Assembly (NCBI GenBank): GCA_014529385.2
Contig: CM043952.1
Span: 152,379,557-152,443,556 of the forward strand
Reading direction: 5' to 3'
DNA from: Adiantum capillus-veneris
Lineage: Eukaryota; Streptophyta; Polypodiopsida; Polypodiales; Pteridaceae
DNA: 64,000 bases
A program made the position numbers and the translations under genes. Numbering within the stretch: position 1 is the stretch's first letter; the number at the start of each line of letters is the position of its first letter. The notes below the pieces were generated by a model, which searched no databases, was not told where the DNA came from, and was given only the letters and a program-made list of their open reading frames with translations. Below, in pieces: positions 11,214 to 22,719 of this stretch.

Positions 11214-12506
11214 TCCATCCCGTCAAACCAGAATACGTTTTGTTTGCGGATGATACAACCTATAACCTTTGCTTTCAGCACTATAACCAAAAAAAATACA
11301 TTTGACAGCCTTATTATCCAATTTTCTGTGCTACACTTGTGGCACCAAAGCGTATGCCAAACAGCCAAAAACACGCATGTGCTCAATAGAAGGCTTTCTA
11401 TCATGCCATGCTTCATATGGAGTAATAGACTACAAAGCTTTCGTAGGACACCTGTTAAGCACATAAGTGGCACACATGATGGCGTCAAGCCAAAAAGAAT
11501 GCGGCAAAGCTTGACTTTTGACCATACATCGTGCCATTTCCTTCAGTGACCTGTTTTTCCTCTCAGCAACACCATTTTGCTGAGGCGTATAAGGCACTGT
11601 ACATTGGTGTTTTATCCCACGACTAGCCAGAAATGCATTAAATTCATGAGACATATACTCCACCCCTCGATCGGAACGGATGGTGCCCATAGTACATTTC
11701 GAGACATTTTCAGCCATAGCCAGAAATTGTTTGAAGCACATAAAAACTTCGGACTTCGCTATAAGCGGAAATACCCATGCATGCCTGGAGTAATCATCAA
11801 TGAAAGTCATGAAGTACAGTTAATTGCCCAAGGACGGAGTTTGCATGGGCCCACAAACATCACTATGCACAAGCTGCAACCTGCATGTGGCCCGAACTGA
11901 ACCATCCTTTGGAAATTTAGAACGCTGCATCTCACCCAAAATACAGCCTTCACAAACATGTTTGACAGGTGCTTCAAGAGGCGGCAAAGAAGCAACCATA
12001 TCAGATTTCTGCAAACGCAGCAAACTGGCAAAATTCAGATGACCAAAACGTGCATGCCAAAGTTTTGCATCTAAAATAGCCCTTGAATCTGCAACAGCAT
12101 TTGCAAAATTTTGTCCACACTTTTCATACAAAGTGAGCTTATACAGCCCACGGCACAAAAGCCAAGATGCAACAATTTCATCACCAAAACTGAGATCATG
12201 AACTGTACATCTGTCATCCACAAATTTGACTACAAGTCCAAGTCTAGCAAGTGCGGATACAGACAAGAGATTCTTCTTGATCCCAGGTACATAAAGTGCA
12301 TCAACAAGTGTTAAGGAACTGCCATTAGCAGCAATGAGCACAATCATTCCAACTCCCTGAACTGGATAAGAGGCGTTGTTGGCACAAGTGACTGAATTCC
12401 CATGAGGGACAGACTCGAGAGAGGTAAACAATTCAGGATGTGAGGTAATGTGCTTTGTAGCACCACTGTCGAAATACCACACATGTGAATCTGCAGCAAC
12501 TGACAA
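11214..12506 (-). pseudogene. Copia A protease, GAG-pre-integrase and integrase
   Basis: The frame from 12,506 starts just before the protease active site 'WYFDSGATKHIT' (catalytic Asp retained). It runs through the GAG-pre-integrase His/Cys region ('LWHARFGHLNFASL', 'CEGCILGEMQRSKFP') into integrase ('VHSDVCGPMQTPS'). The integrase core continues in another frame (11,810-11,430) with 'TFIDDYSRHAWVF' and 'YTPQQNGVAERKNRSL', showing the Asp and Glu of the DDE triad. At least two frameshifts separate the pieces. Confidence 0.85.
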
Positions 12507-12589
12507 GCATGCATCATGGATAGCAGGATTGTAAGTGCACTCTACGCTAAACGCCCATTATGCATCAACATCAGCATTACAGCCTCCTT

Positions 12590-13279
12590 TCACAGAAGAC
12601 TCAACAATGGCTGCATTTGTAGTGGAACCAGCATTTGCAGTGGAACCACCCTCTGGTAGGAATCTGGTAAGGCATCAAGAACACTCTGCACAAGGGAACT
12701 GTCTGAAATGACTTCACCTGCAAAAATAAGATGCTTATTGATATCCTTGACACTAGTAAGGAAAGTGTCCATATCATCTTCCTCATGCATAATCTTCGAC
12801 TCTAGCTCTTTACGCAGCAAAGCAATTTTAGCCTCATTGCGGCTTGCATAAAGACCTACTAGAATATCCCAAGCCTGTTTTGTAGATTTTGCTGAACAGA
12901 TGTGAGGAACAATGGTGCGCTTCACAGACAACGCAATCAATGCATGAGCCTGCGCATCCTTAACATCCCAACGAGCTTGTTGTGCCATAGGCAAAACAAC
13001 TCTAACAGCTACAATCCTTGTAGTAAGACCTGCAACATCCTCAACATCGCCTACATCCTCAGAACCAGGACGTACATCAATGCCCTGCACAATGTTCCAG
13101 ACACCCTTTGACACAAGAACATGTTGCATCATATAAGCCCACATAGGGTAGTTGTCCCCATCCAACCTGTCCTCAACAGCAAACATCTTGAACACATCTG
13201 TGTTGTTGTTGTCAGCTATGGTAAATGCTGCACCTGATGTGAAAACTGCCCGAAAATAGGAGAAACGGAGCGGGAGCAA
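12590..13279 (-). pseudogene. Copia A gag with zinc-knuckle deletion
   Basis: The Gag starts at 'ADNNNTDVFKMF', where the ATG present in Copia-BC (33,960) is ATA here. It continues through 'LDGDNYPMWAYMMQHVLV' to 'VLDALPDSYQR'. Compared with the second copia, about 350 bases are missing near 12,650. This removes the 'CHYCKANDHLIKLCP' CCHC knuckle and fuses gag directly to the protease spacer. The loss of start and knuckle makes this Gag non-functional. Confidence 0.8.
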
Positions 13280-13581
13280 CCTGTGCTATATAGCACAAAC
13301 CGTAGAAGACTATAAGGCACCTGTTATGCAGAAAACGGCACTGACAAAAATTTTGCACAAAATGACGAAATAGCCTGTGCAGTACTGCCTATAGTGGAAA
13401 CGGAGGCCGAAATGAGCCCAACTCAAAATTCTGAGCAGACCAAGCTCTTCGAGCACACCCAAAATTTTTGTCGACCTGCGAACGCTCGCCAAAGCTCACT
13501 GAGATCGGAGAAAATGAGCAGGCGTGTGGTGGAGCAGCTGGCGACTAAGCCCGGGAGGACGTGACCTGCTCTGATACCAAT

Positions 13582-13808
13582 TGTTGGAATTAGGGTTGCA
13601 GAGAAATACACACAGCTTGGAGAAGATGAAGGAAGCTCAAGGCAGACAATAGAGAGTGTGTTACTTAGTGTGCAATGGAAAGATAGATAGCCCTAGAGTG
13701 ATGGGCGTATATACAATGCACGGGGGAAAAAACCTCCTAAAGAGGGAAAAAATGCCCCAGCGGTCCTAGTGTGTTTACACACATCACTACCACATGTATA
13801 TGGTAACA
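13582..13808 (-). repeat. Copia A 5' LTR
   Basis: 227 bp, about 97% identical by eye to the 9,032 copy. It is immediately adjacent to the tRNA-Met PBS. Confidence 0.92.
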
Positions 13809-14870
13809 AGAACGGCACCCATTCCTTATTTATAAAAACCGGAGTGAAAAAAGTCTTCACCCAAAGTCCGGGCACCCATACGCGTAAACCAGTTGCCCAT
13901 ACAACCGGGCGGTTCCTCTAGGATAAACTTGAAAGTACTATCCATAAACATAAACAAGCACGGGGTAAAGACCCCACACGTGCCGAGGTAACCGACTCTT
14001 CCATGATGGTATCTCCATCATTACTCATTACCTGGAGTAAAATATTTCCAAGGAATCAGAGGTGTTTTGAGACAAGTTGTCTTAAGGATGATGAAACATT
14101 TCTTTCTTAGGTCAATCAGTCATAACCCAATCATTTCTTTCCTAGTTATAATCATTGATCGTGGGTTTTGTGGAAGTTACCTTCCATTTACAACCAGTTT
14201 TATCCTTTCTAACCTTACGTATGAAATGCTTGACTTAAAATGAACTTTGAAAGCTATTAGTAAACATAATAGAAATCCACCTGGGACTGCTCATCCATGT
14301 GCTATGGGGCAGGTGCCCGTAGACTCTCCTCTGTTGGCCTATGGCTAGGCTCTACTTCATGGTCATTAGTTGCTTTGTTTCGCTTGTTACTAACATCCTC
14401 TTTTTCAGTCAAAGGATTTTCCCTGGTTCTCCTTGGAGCAATGTCGGCAGCTTTATAAAAAGACTTAATCCATTAGAAGCTTAATTGAATAGTCTTCATT
14501 TTCTTTGTTTACCCAAAAATAAGGATTTTTGGAATAAATAGGGATCTTTAATAGTCGATTTGATAAGATATTCCTTCTATAACTTAATTATGCTATAAGT
14601 AATTTTTTTCCCACTCTTCAATAAGGATTTTGGACCTTGGTTATTTATTCGGCAATTAGATAAATTCATTTCCTAATTTTCCTTGGCCATTTTATACAAA
14701 AATTGGTTATTTTTATTTAAGATACATACCTAAACTATTTATCTAAGGTTGGGATATTTATCATAGATCCTTCAAGGTGTATTCTTTCTTTGGTATTGAT
14801 ATCACAGGTTTTCAATTTAATTTACTATATTTTCCTTTTTATTTTACCCTAAAAATAATGTAATTTTATT
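13809..14870. other. no gene; probable LTR or 3' non-coding region of Gypsy-1
   Basis: AT-rich sequence with no recognisable frame. By position it lies between copia A and the 3' end of Gypsy-1 and is probably part of the very long Gypsy-1 LTR, but I could not define the left LTR boundary. Confidence 0.35.
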
Positions 14871-16080
14871 GGGATATTTAGTTAAACTAATTTTCTAATT
14901 GTAAAATAATTATCACGAGTTCCGTAAGGTCTAATTAAGCTCTAATAAATAGCTCAATTCAATTTGAATCTATTTGCTAATTTCCCCTATTTAATTTATC
15001 TTAAAAACGGGGTAATTCAGCTAAAGTAATTAGGTAGATTACTACTTTGAGCTTGTCCAAATTATAAACGGGTTTCCTAACATCTAATTAACCTCTGATA
15101 AATAGTTCAATTCAATTTGAATCTATTTGCTAATTTCCCCTATTTAAATTGTCCAAAAAACAGAGTATTTCTGCTAAAGTAATTAGCTAGATTACTTAAT
15201 TGATTTTTTCCTAATTATCACACGCTCCTTAACATTTAAGAAACCTTTGATAAATAAATCAATTCAATTTGAATCTATTTGCTAATTTCCCCTATTTAAA
15301 TTGTCTAAAAAACCGAGTATTTCTTCTAATGTAATTAGCTAGATGAATCATCTGAGCTTATCCTAATTATCACGGGTTTTTAAACACCTAATTGATTATT
15401 GATAAATATCTCACAGTATTTGAAATCAGTTTACTAATTTCCCCTAATTAATTTGCTCTAAAAACAAAGTATTTCTACTAAAGTAATTAGCTAGATTAAT
15501 TATCTGAGCTTCTCCTAATTATCACAAGTTCCTTAACACCTAATAAATTGCTAATAAATATCTCACAGCATTTAAAATCAGTTTACAAATTTTCCCTAAT
15601 TAAGTTTCTCTAAAAAACAGAGTATTTCTACTAAAGTAGTTAGCTAGATTAATTATCTGAGCTTATTCTAATTATCACGAGTTCCTAAATACCTAATTTA
15701 TCACTGATAAATATCTCACAACATTTGAAATCGGTTTACTAATTTTCCCTATTTAATTTTCTCTAAAAGCAGAGTATTCATTCTAAAATAATTAGATAAA
15801 TTAATTATCTGAGATTCTCCTAATTATCACGAGTTTCTTAATACCTAATTAACCACTGATAAATATCTCATAGCATTTGAAATTAGTTTACTAATTTCTC
15901 CTATTTAATTTTCTCTAAAAACATAGTATTGCTGCTGAAGTAATTAGCTAGATTGATTATCTGAGCTTCTCCTAATTTTCACGGGTTCCTTAATACCTAA
16001 TTAACCACTGATAAATATCTCACAGTATTTGGGATTAGTTTGATTAATTTCCCCTTTAATTTTCTCTTAAAAACAATGTA
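14870..16080. repeat. 152-bp tandem array, at least eight units
   Basis: A unit with the landmarks 'TAATTAGCTAGATTA', 'CTAATTATCACGRGTT', 'GATAAATA' and 'CTAATTTCCCCTA' recurs. The GATAAATA-type landmark falls near 14,944, 15,097, 15,249, 15,401, 15,553, 15,706, 15,858 and 16,010, giving a period of 152-153 bases. Units are diverged (roughly 80-90% by eye) and AT-rich. A decayed extra unit may extend to 16,200. Confidence 0.85.
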
Positions 16081-17005
16081 ATTCTGCCTAATTAATTAGG
16101 AAACTTACTCAAAAAATTATAGGATAATTTTTCTAGCTTAATGAATTTCTAATGAAGCTCTGATAATTACCTCAACTTAATCTAAGCTTAATTAATATTT
16201 TTACTATTAATTCATGGTTAATTTGGCTAATTTCAGCCCTAATATGATAGGATAATTAATTAGCTTAACCTTATTAAGCTTAATTACAACCATCAGCAGA
16301 AATTAATTAATTAAGAGAGGGTTTATGAGTATACATAGGTCTAATCTTTGATTTATTAACAAAATAGCTTAATCTAACCTTGCTAATTAAAAAGGATTAG
16401 ACTAATTACCGTCTAGGTTAATCAATTAGAGATTAATCTCTAATGATTTCTGCGTAGTGTTCTCTCTAGATGAGAGAGAGAGTATGAAGGCTCCGAGTCT
16501 AAGAAATTATGAAGAGAAGGGGTCCTTTTATAGCTTTTTCTGGGCACCGGGCAGCTTCTGGCAGGTTTCCACACTCCAAGCAACCCCCCAGCTTGCAATT
16601 TGCGCCATCTGCTGCTATCTCTGTCCTTGGCAGGTTCCCCCAGCTTCCACACTCCCCCCATACCTTCCAGAATTTACTTTGGTTGATTTTTGCAGATCCT
16701 AATGATGAAAATTGAAATTTCTAGCTAATTCTAGAACCTTAGTGTAAAAAGTCCTTGTTAATGATTAATACTGAAACCATCCAATTTTCATTACTAATTG
16801 AATTCCTATTGTAATCTTCCAGGGTCTGAAACTTTTCCAGTTTTTATCAGATTCAGATTCTGAAAATTACTAAACATAGTAAAGCTCTGCCTATGATTCC
16901 AAAAATACCAAGATTAGCAGTGTTTGAATCCTTCAACAGTGGTTTTCCATTAAATTTTGTAAGCTTTGTACAATCTTTAAGGTTTTGAAAACTGGAAACC
17001 TTACA
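16081..17005 (-). repeat. Gypsy-1 3' LTR, inner part
   Basis: The minus-strand LTR begins TGTAAGGTTTCC at 17,005, directly after a purine-rich AAGTTGGGGTGAT polypurine tract and the pol stop. The outer boundary is unresolved. The 152-bp array is probably inside this LTR. Confidence 0.5.
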
Positions 17006-17040
17006 ATCACCCCAACTTAAGGAATTGAGATGTCCTCATC

Positions 17041-17234
17041 TCAACAGAAATTGGGAAAATCTTTGCGAAGTGACACTTCATCCTCCCAGGTGGCGTCCTC
17101 GGTGGGGTAGTCCTTCCATTTGACCAAATATTCTCTGATAACCCTGTCTCTCAGACTCCTTTCCCTAGTGTCAAGAATACAATCTGGTTGGAGTTCAAGA
17201 ATTCCTTGCTTCTCCATCACAATTTGTTCGTCAT
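17041..17234 (-). pseudogene. Gypsy-1 integrase C-terminus with chromodomain
   Basis: The frame reads 'QPDCILDTRERSLRDRVIRE' and then 'YLVKWKDYPTEDATWEDE', a classical chromodomain with its aromatic residues (Y, W, W). It ends in a stop just before the polypurine tract. Chromodomains of this class guide chromovirus integration to heterochromatin. It is separated from the rest of integrase by Copia-BC and its nested block. Confidence 0.88.
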
Positions 17235-17461
17235 TGTTGGAATTAGGGTTGCAGAGAAACACACACAGCTTGGAGAAGACGAGGGAAGCTCAAGGCACAC
17301 AATAGAGAGTGTATTACTTAGTGTGCAATGGAAAGATGGATAGCCCTACAGTGATGGGCGTATATACAATGCACAAGGGAAAAAACCTCCTAAAGAGGGA
17401 AAAAATGCCCCGACGGTCATAGTGTGTTTACACACATCACTACCACATGTATATGGTAACA
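17235..17461 (-). repeat. Copia-BC 3' LTR
   Basis: 227 bp, TGTTGGAATT...GGTAACA. It shares diagnostic variants with the 34,267 LTR. Confidence 0.9.
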
Positions 17462-19389
17462 AATCCCCCCTGGAGTGATGCGGTGAACGAGAGCTGGCAC
17501 ATGAGTAAAGGGAAGTGCCATGCCTTGAGGACAGGATCAGTCCACAAAGGGGAGTAAGCCCAAAGCTTTGCGGAAAGCTTCAAGCTTCTCACGAGACAAT
17601 GCCTTTGTGAAAAGATCTGCAAGGTTGTCCTATGTTGGCACATAAGCCAAGCTGATCTCTCCTGCTGAGAGCCTCTCCCTGACATAGTGGTAATGCACCT
17701 CAATGTGCTTTGTGTGAGCATGAAAACTGGGTTCCTCGCAACTACCAATGCGCTCTGACTGTCAGTGTAGATAGTGTTGGCAGTGTCCTGTCCAACACCC
17801 AAATCAGCCATAAGGCATCTGAGCCATACACACTCAACCCTAGCTGTGAAGATTGCCCTATACTTAGCCTCACAACTCGAAGTGGCCACAGTAGGTTGCT
17901 TCTTGCTCAACCATGATATACATGAACTGTCAAGCATGAAACAAAAACCACTTGTGGACACTCGCGTGTCAAAACAACCAGCCCAATCTGAGTCCCAAAA
18001 AGCATGTAAGTCTGGCGGCAATGATCCTCCCTTGGGATAAAACAAGCCAAGATGTAAAGTGACACTAAGGTAGCGGAAAATCCTCTTGACTGCCTGCCAA
18101 TGCTTAGACCCTGGGCTATGCATAAATCTGCTGACCTGTGAGACTACAAACTGAATATCCGGCCTCGTGTTGCATACATAAATGAGGCAGCCAACAGCAG
18201 TTTGGTAAAGAGTGACATCAGCAGGATCGCCAGCATCATGTAGACTGAACTTCAAACCTGTTTCCATGGGAGTGGCAATAGGTTTGCAATCCTCAAGTCC
18301 AAACTTACATAGCAATGTCTCTATGTAACTTTTCTGACACAAGGCAATACCACCATCACACTGCTTAAACTGTATACCCAAGTAATGATGCAACAGCCCC
18401 AAATCTTTCATCTTGAAAGTAGCATTCAAATCAGCCTTAAATTCAGCAATATGTCTCTCATTTGGTCCAGTGATCAGCCAATCATCAACATAAAGAACCA
18501 CAATGAGAAGTACATCACCCTCACGCTTTACATACAATGTGCTTTCTGTTGGACTGTTACGAAAGCCTCGTTTAACCAAATGAGTGTTATCTTTCTCATA
18601 CCAAGCACGAGGAGATTGCTTCAACCCATACAAAGCCTTGTTACATCTACACACTTTGTCCTCTTGTCCTTTTATGACAAAACCGCGAGGTTGCGTTACA
18701 TAAACTTCCTCAAATATGTCACCATTCAAGAAAGCAGTAACAATTTCTGTTTGATGTACATCCCAACCGAAATGAGCTGCCAATGCACATAGAAAATGTA
18801 CAGTAGTCATACGACAATTGGCAGCAAAAGTATCTTCATAGTCTATGCCTTTTTGCTGTGCATAACCTTTTGCAACAAGTCGAGCCTTATGGCGATCGAT
18901 CTCACCATCCGGCTTGCGTTTCAACTTGTAAACCCACTTCGTACCAATGGCCTTTTTTCCAGGAGGCAAATCACATAAAGTCCATGTGTCATTTTCTATA
19001 AGTGCATCATATTCTGATTGCATGGAAGCCATCCAATTTTCTGAATTCTGTGGTTCATCAAAAGACAGAGGCTCCTCAACATCATGTAAGCTAGACACAG
19101 CCAAAGCATAACAATCTGATGCATAAGATGCATGGCGAGAGCCTGAACGAGTACGACTAGACAAAGGTGCATCCAATTTACTGTCACGCAAAGTGTGCAC
19201 CAGCCATTTTGGCATACCTCTAGCCTGCTCATTTTCAGCCCTTTCCTCATCAAGTACATCATGTACATCTGCATCAGTAATAGGCTGATCTAGAACATTT
19301 TCAGAAACCCCCATAAGCTGTACATTTGCCTCATTGGAACTTACATTCGTATTTCCACCACCCACTGAAAAGAGGCAGCAAAGTGTCAT
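17440..19389 (-). pseudogene. Copia-BC reverse transcriptase / RNase H
   Basis: One long frame (649 codons) holds the full copia RT and most of RNase H: 'WVYKLKRKPDGEIDRHKARL', 'LYVDDWLITG', 'GCLIYVCNTRPDIQ', 'DSDWAGCFDTRVS', then 'SSCEAKYRA'. The first RNase H Asp appears as 'HAFWDSDWAG'. Near 17,725 the frame deviates ('ARNPVFMLTQST' instead of the expected 'HARTKHIEV'), a one-base deletion that scrambles the last part. Upstream, the frame joins integrase near 19,330-19,390 through another shift. Confidence 0.88.
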
Positions 19390-20238
19390 AAATGTCCTGT
19401 GAGCTTACATTACTGTCTCTAGTACATGATAGCAAGGGCTGATTAGAATCTTCCACAAACACTACATCCTGAGTAACCAGAATACGTTTTGTTTGCGGAT
19501 GATACAACTTGTAACCTTTGCTTTCAGCACTATAGCCAACAAAAATACATTTGACAGCCTTATCATCCAATTTTCTGCGCTGCACTTGTGGCACCAAAGC
19601 ATATGCCAAACAGCCCAAAACACGCATGTGCTTAATAGAAGGCTTTCTATCATTCCATGCTTCATGTGGAGTAATAGACTGCAAACTTTTTGTAGGACAC
19701 CTGTTAAGTACATAAGTGGCACACATGATGGCATCAAGCCAAAAAGAATGCGGCAAAGCTTGACTTTTGACCATACATCGTGCCATTTCCATCCATGACG
19801 TGTTTTTCCTCTCAGCAACACCATTTTGCTGAGGTGTATAAGCCACTGTACATTGGTGTTTTATCCCACGACTAGCCAGAAATGCATTAAATTCATGAGA
19901 CATATACTCCCCTCCTCTATCGGAACGGAGGGTGCCCATAGTACATTTCGAGACATTTTCAGCCATAGCCAGAAATTGTTTGAAGCACATAAAAACTTCA
20001 GACTTTGCTTTAAGCGGAAATACCCATGCATGCCTGGAGTAATGATCAATGAAAGTCACGAAGTAAAGGTAATTGCCCAAGGACGGAGTTTGCATGGGCC
20101 CACAAACATCATTATGCACAAGCTGCAACCTGCATGTGGCCCGAACTGAACCATCCTTTAGAAACTTAGAAAGCTACATTTTACCCAGAATACAGCCTTC
20201 ACAAACATGTTTGACAGGTGCTTCAAGAGGGGGAAAAG
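19331..20238 (-). pseudogene. Copia-BC integrase
   Basis: This contains 'QLVHNDVCGPMQTPSLGNYL', 'FVTFIDHYSRHAWVF', 'LRSDRGGEYMSHEFN' and 'YTPQQNGVAERKN', so the integrase core Asp and Glu residues are visible. It is followed by 'LGCLAYALVPQVQRRKLDDK'. It is cut at 20,238 by the TIR of TE-1. The metal-binding N-terminal part is partly lost: about 50 bases that copia A still has (11,984-12,034) are missing at the insertion. Confidence 0.85.
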
Positions 20239-20271
20239 CATTAGGAAATTTCAGAGGTCATTTGGAGGGCC
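20239..20271 (+). repeat. TE-1 left TIR
   Basis: It starts CATTAGGAAATTTC and ends GGTCATTTGGAGGGCC, and matches the right TIR at 32 of 33 positions. Confidence 0.85.
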
Positions 20272-20591
20272 ATATGAAGAGAGAGAAGAATAGAGCGCGT
20301 CCAATGAGTACGAAGGTACGTTACGTAGGAAAGTACGTGGAAAGACTCAAAAAATAAGAAAATAGCATAAAACTTTCACGAATCTAGGATTGTAGCATCG
20401 TAATTTCCTTCCTTTTACCGAGATTTTAGGTGCTTGCATGTGGTCCCACTTCTGATATTCTCTTATGGTCAGTAACGTACTGGAGGGTGACCATTAAGCC
20501 CGCACAAGATATTGGAATTCTAAAACACTTTCCCTCCATTAGAATGCTTTCAAAGTGAATCTCCCTCCACTAAAGCTTTTCTCTGAGAGCT

Positions 20592-21922
20592 ATGGCTTCC
20601 ACGTCTTCTCGCCCAAGAGGCTCCAGGTATTTACTGTCTCTCACACCAACAACCAACAACTGCACTTTGCCTAGAAGGCCAAGTAGTAGCATATCCTCAA
20701 TTACAATACCAGCTTCAATAAGTGCAGAGAACCAATGGGTTGGACAAAGGATAAACAAAGGTTCATGGGTCCTCATGCAACCAAGAAGACCCAAGAGGTA
20801 TAGTGGTATCAACGTTTACCGCTCAGCATGGAAGGCCAGAGTGTTGGATTTCAAAGTTGAAATCGGCAAAAGATCTGTAAAGGAAGTTCTTGTTCAGCAT
20901 GTGTTTACCCATCCAGAGGTGATAGCAAATGGTGGAAATGTATCAGATATACATCAACCACGTTGCAATTGTAAGTACTCTTGACATGTGAACTTACTGA
21001 TACTCTCATTATAACTTTTCTTATATATTTTGCAATGTTTCTCCCGCTTGTTATGAGCAATGTCTCCATTCTTCACAGCTCAATTACATTAGATTTGTCA
21101 TTTGTACTTATTGATACTCTTAGTGTAACTCTTCTTATATATATTGCATATGTTTATCCCTCTTCTTATGAGCAATGGGAGCCTGTGGAGTGCATAATAG
21201 GCCTCTTCCATGTTGTTCATGCCCACATTGGTTCTCTACAGTATTCAGGGAGGAGCAACAAAAGACTGGCTGATGAGGGAATATTTTTTTATGACCACTT
21301 CTACCAACTCAGCTCAGGGAATAAGAATGGCATGTTGGTGAAAGTGCCTCTACCAACGGATTGGAACACTGTGGACTAGCCAGTTCCCGAGGAAATAATG
21401 GTGGAGGCAATGCGAAGTAAGCTCTACAAGGATATACAAAGGTCTCTACGTAGCTCTATTCCCACCAAACTGGTTAGAATTGCAAACTTCTGTCCTGTTG
21501 CACTCTTCATAGAGCTGTTTCATAGCTACAACATCCGTGTTACGAAAACTATGTTCATGTGCAAGTCATTTCAGCAGTCATCCTGTGACAAACTTCTTGA
21601 CAGAGGATGGTATGCAAAGGAAGAGATTGGTTTACGGTGCGAGGTCGCGCTTGATACTCTAGTTGTCAAGTACATGATTGCAAGCCAATCACTGTTACTC
21701 TCATTTTGGTATATGCGATCACAAATGCTCAACGGTAAGTACATTCCTATGGACCAGGTTTCTACAGGTTTGGAAGATAATCCTGCTGTGGATGTGGAAG
21801 TGATTGATAAAGAGCATGGCCTACTGTTGGTGGTTACAATAAGGGAGCTATGCAGTCTTCAGCATTTGCGGCATGACATAATTGAAGAGTCAATGGACAA
21901 GGACCTATCAGTGTCAATGTAA
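20592..21922 (+). pseudogene. TE-1 unit A, unrecognised protein (paralog at 48.9 kb)
   Basis: Three collinear segments are seen. Segment 1 (ATG at 20,592 to a GTAAGT donor at 20,971) has a basic core 'GSWVLMQPRRPKR', then 'RSVKEVLVQHVFTH'. Segment 2 ends 'GLFHVVHAHIG', 'RLADEGIFFYDHFY'. Segment 3 (to 21,922) starts 'KLYKDIQRSLRSSIPTKLV' and contains 'MFMCKSFQQSSCDKLLDRGW'. All segments align with the unit at 48,899-50,118, including the donor position, which supports a real gene family. The acceptor is unresolved, partly because an imperfect duplication occupies 20,995-21,180. An in-frame TAG at 21,377-21,379 interrupts segments 2 and 3. I do not recognise a domain; the basic N-terminus could bind nucleic acid. 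Confidence 0.6.
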
Positions 21923-22034
21923 CAGATATTCTTGTGAACCCAAGTGTATACAAATGACTTTCAAGACATGAAGTTTATTGAGCTCATTTTTCAATTGTGC
22001 CCTGTGAAAAAGTGTGCTTGAAATACATTTCTTT

Positions 22035-22041
22035 ACCATGT

Positions 22042-22093
<52 letters not shown>
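22035..22093. repeat. (CT)n microsatellite between units A and B
   Basis: A CT run of about 50 bases lies between the 3' ends of the convergent units A and B. Confidence 0.95.
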
Positions 22094-22096
<3 letters not shown>

Positions 22097-22125
22097 GTTA
22101 ACAAGACAAAGACATGATAGAAGAG

Positions 22126-22689
22126 TCATCTTAATTCATTAGAAAGTACAAACTCGTCCGTGAACAATGGACTGAGATACAATTTCTGTAAGTATGGAAT
22201 CAGAATGTCTTCAAGGTAAAAATCGAAGGAATGCCCCTCGAAAGAAGGTGGTGAGATATTTGTTCCTGGAGTATTTAGTTCTCCCTTTTCAGGAGTATCA
22301 TCAATCAGTAGTGTATTAGTTGCATCAAAGGGTACACCGATTTGGCTAAACGGTTTGTACAAAAGAGGTAAGTGTGGTTTTTTAGGGTGGTAGTGTCCCT
22401 CAACGGTAACGCATTTTCTTTGATCATACAAAAAGGCAAAATCTGACGTGTGAGAGTGGCATACACTGCAAACTATTCTAACTAGTGGCGACAAGTTTTG
22501 CCTTTGCATTGAAGACCATATGGCAACTCTGAAGCACGGAAGAAGAAACTGAATAAATTCCTTGGTTCCTGAACGAACCACGACTCGAAAAGTTCCCATC
22601 CGAAACGTTTGCAAATCCTCAAAGGGTTCTCTGTCACCGAGAGGCACCCGCATCAGCAGCAATCCATTGACGTCCAAGATAATCAACCT
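22126..22689 (-). CDS. TE-1 unit B, FCP1/NIF-type HAD phosphatase domain exon
   Basis: An acceptor (CTTTTACAG) at 22,690 opens an exon reading 'LIILDVNGLLLMRVP', the motif I of the FCP1/NIF-like HAD group. The plant form is typically DLNGLL, with Asn in place of the second Asp. Further blocks are 'VRSGTKEFIQFLLPCFRVAI' then 'WSSM' (motif II Ser), 'PLLYKPFSQIG' (motif III Lys region) and 'NTLLIDDTPEK' (motif IV Asp pair). 'LEDILIPYLQKL' is near the end, stopping at 22,126. The domain is about 180 residues, near full length. Known relatives are protein phosphatases, but the DxN variant makes activity uncertain. It is the last exon of the minus-strand series and was probably captured from a host gene. 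Confidence 0.78.
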   Translation of the reverse strand, partial: RLIILDVNGLLLMRVPLGDREPFEDLQTFRMGTFRVVVRSGTKEFIQFLLPCFRVAIWSSMQRQNLSPLVRIVCSVCHSHTSDFAFLYDQRKCVTVEGHYHPKKPHLPLLYKPFSQIGVPFDATNTLLIDDTPEKGELNTPGTNISPPSFEGHSFDFYLEDILIPYLQKLYLSPLFTDEFVLSNELR

Positions 22690-22719
22690 CTGTAAAAGTT
22701 GACAAGTACATATAAGTAG

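Larger units (their letters stand above)
9032..13808 (-). mobile_element. Copia A, LTR retrotransposon with both LTRs, defective
   Basis: Two 227-bp LTRs (TGTTGGAATT...GGTAACA) bound a 4.78-kb minus-strand element. A PBS complementary to initiator tRNA-Met (TGGTATCAGAGC, about 13,580-13,569) lies just inside the right LTR. The order gag, protease, integrase, RT, RNase H is typical of Ty1/copia. The LTRs differ at roughly six positions, suggesting a moderately recent insertion. No clear target-site duplication is seen (AAAAT versus AGAAC). Gag and pol are broken, so it is not autonomous. Confidence 0.92.
17235..20238 (-). mobile_element. Copia-BC, 3' half
   Basis: This half comprises the 3' LTR (17,235-17,461) plus RT/RNase H and integrase, breaking off at 20,238 inside the GAG-pre-integrase region. 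The missing upstream part is at 32,437-34,492. Both LTRs share variants absent from copia A (GTGTATTAC, AAGATGGATAG, AAACACACAC). The summed length (about 5.06 kb) plus about 50 missing bases matches a full element. The outer flanks GTCAT (17,230-17,234) and GTGAT (34,493-34,497) look like a 5-bp target duplication with one change. Confidence 0.88.

Noticed and set aside
20234-20238. Target-site duplication for TE-1
   Set aside because: The bases before 20,239 (AAAAG) do not recur after 31,494 or after 32,438; the two flanks come from different elements.
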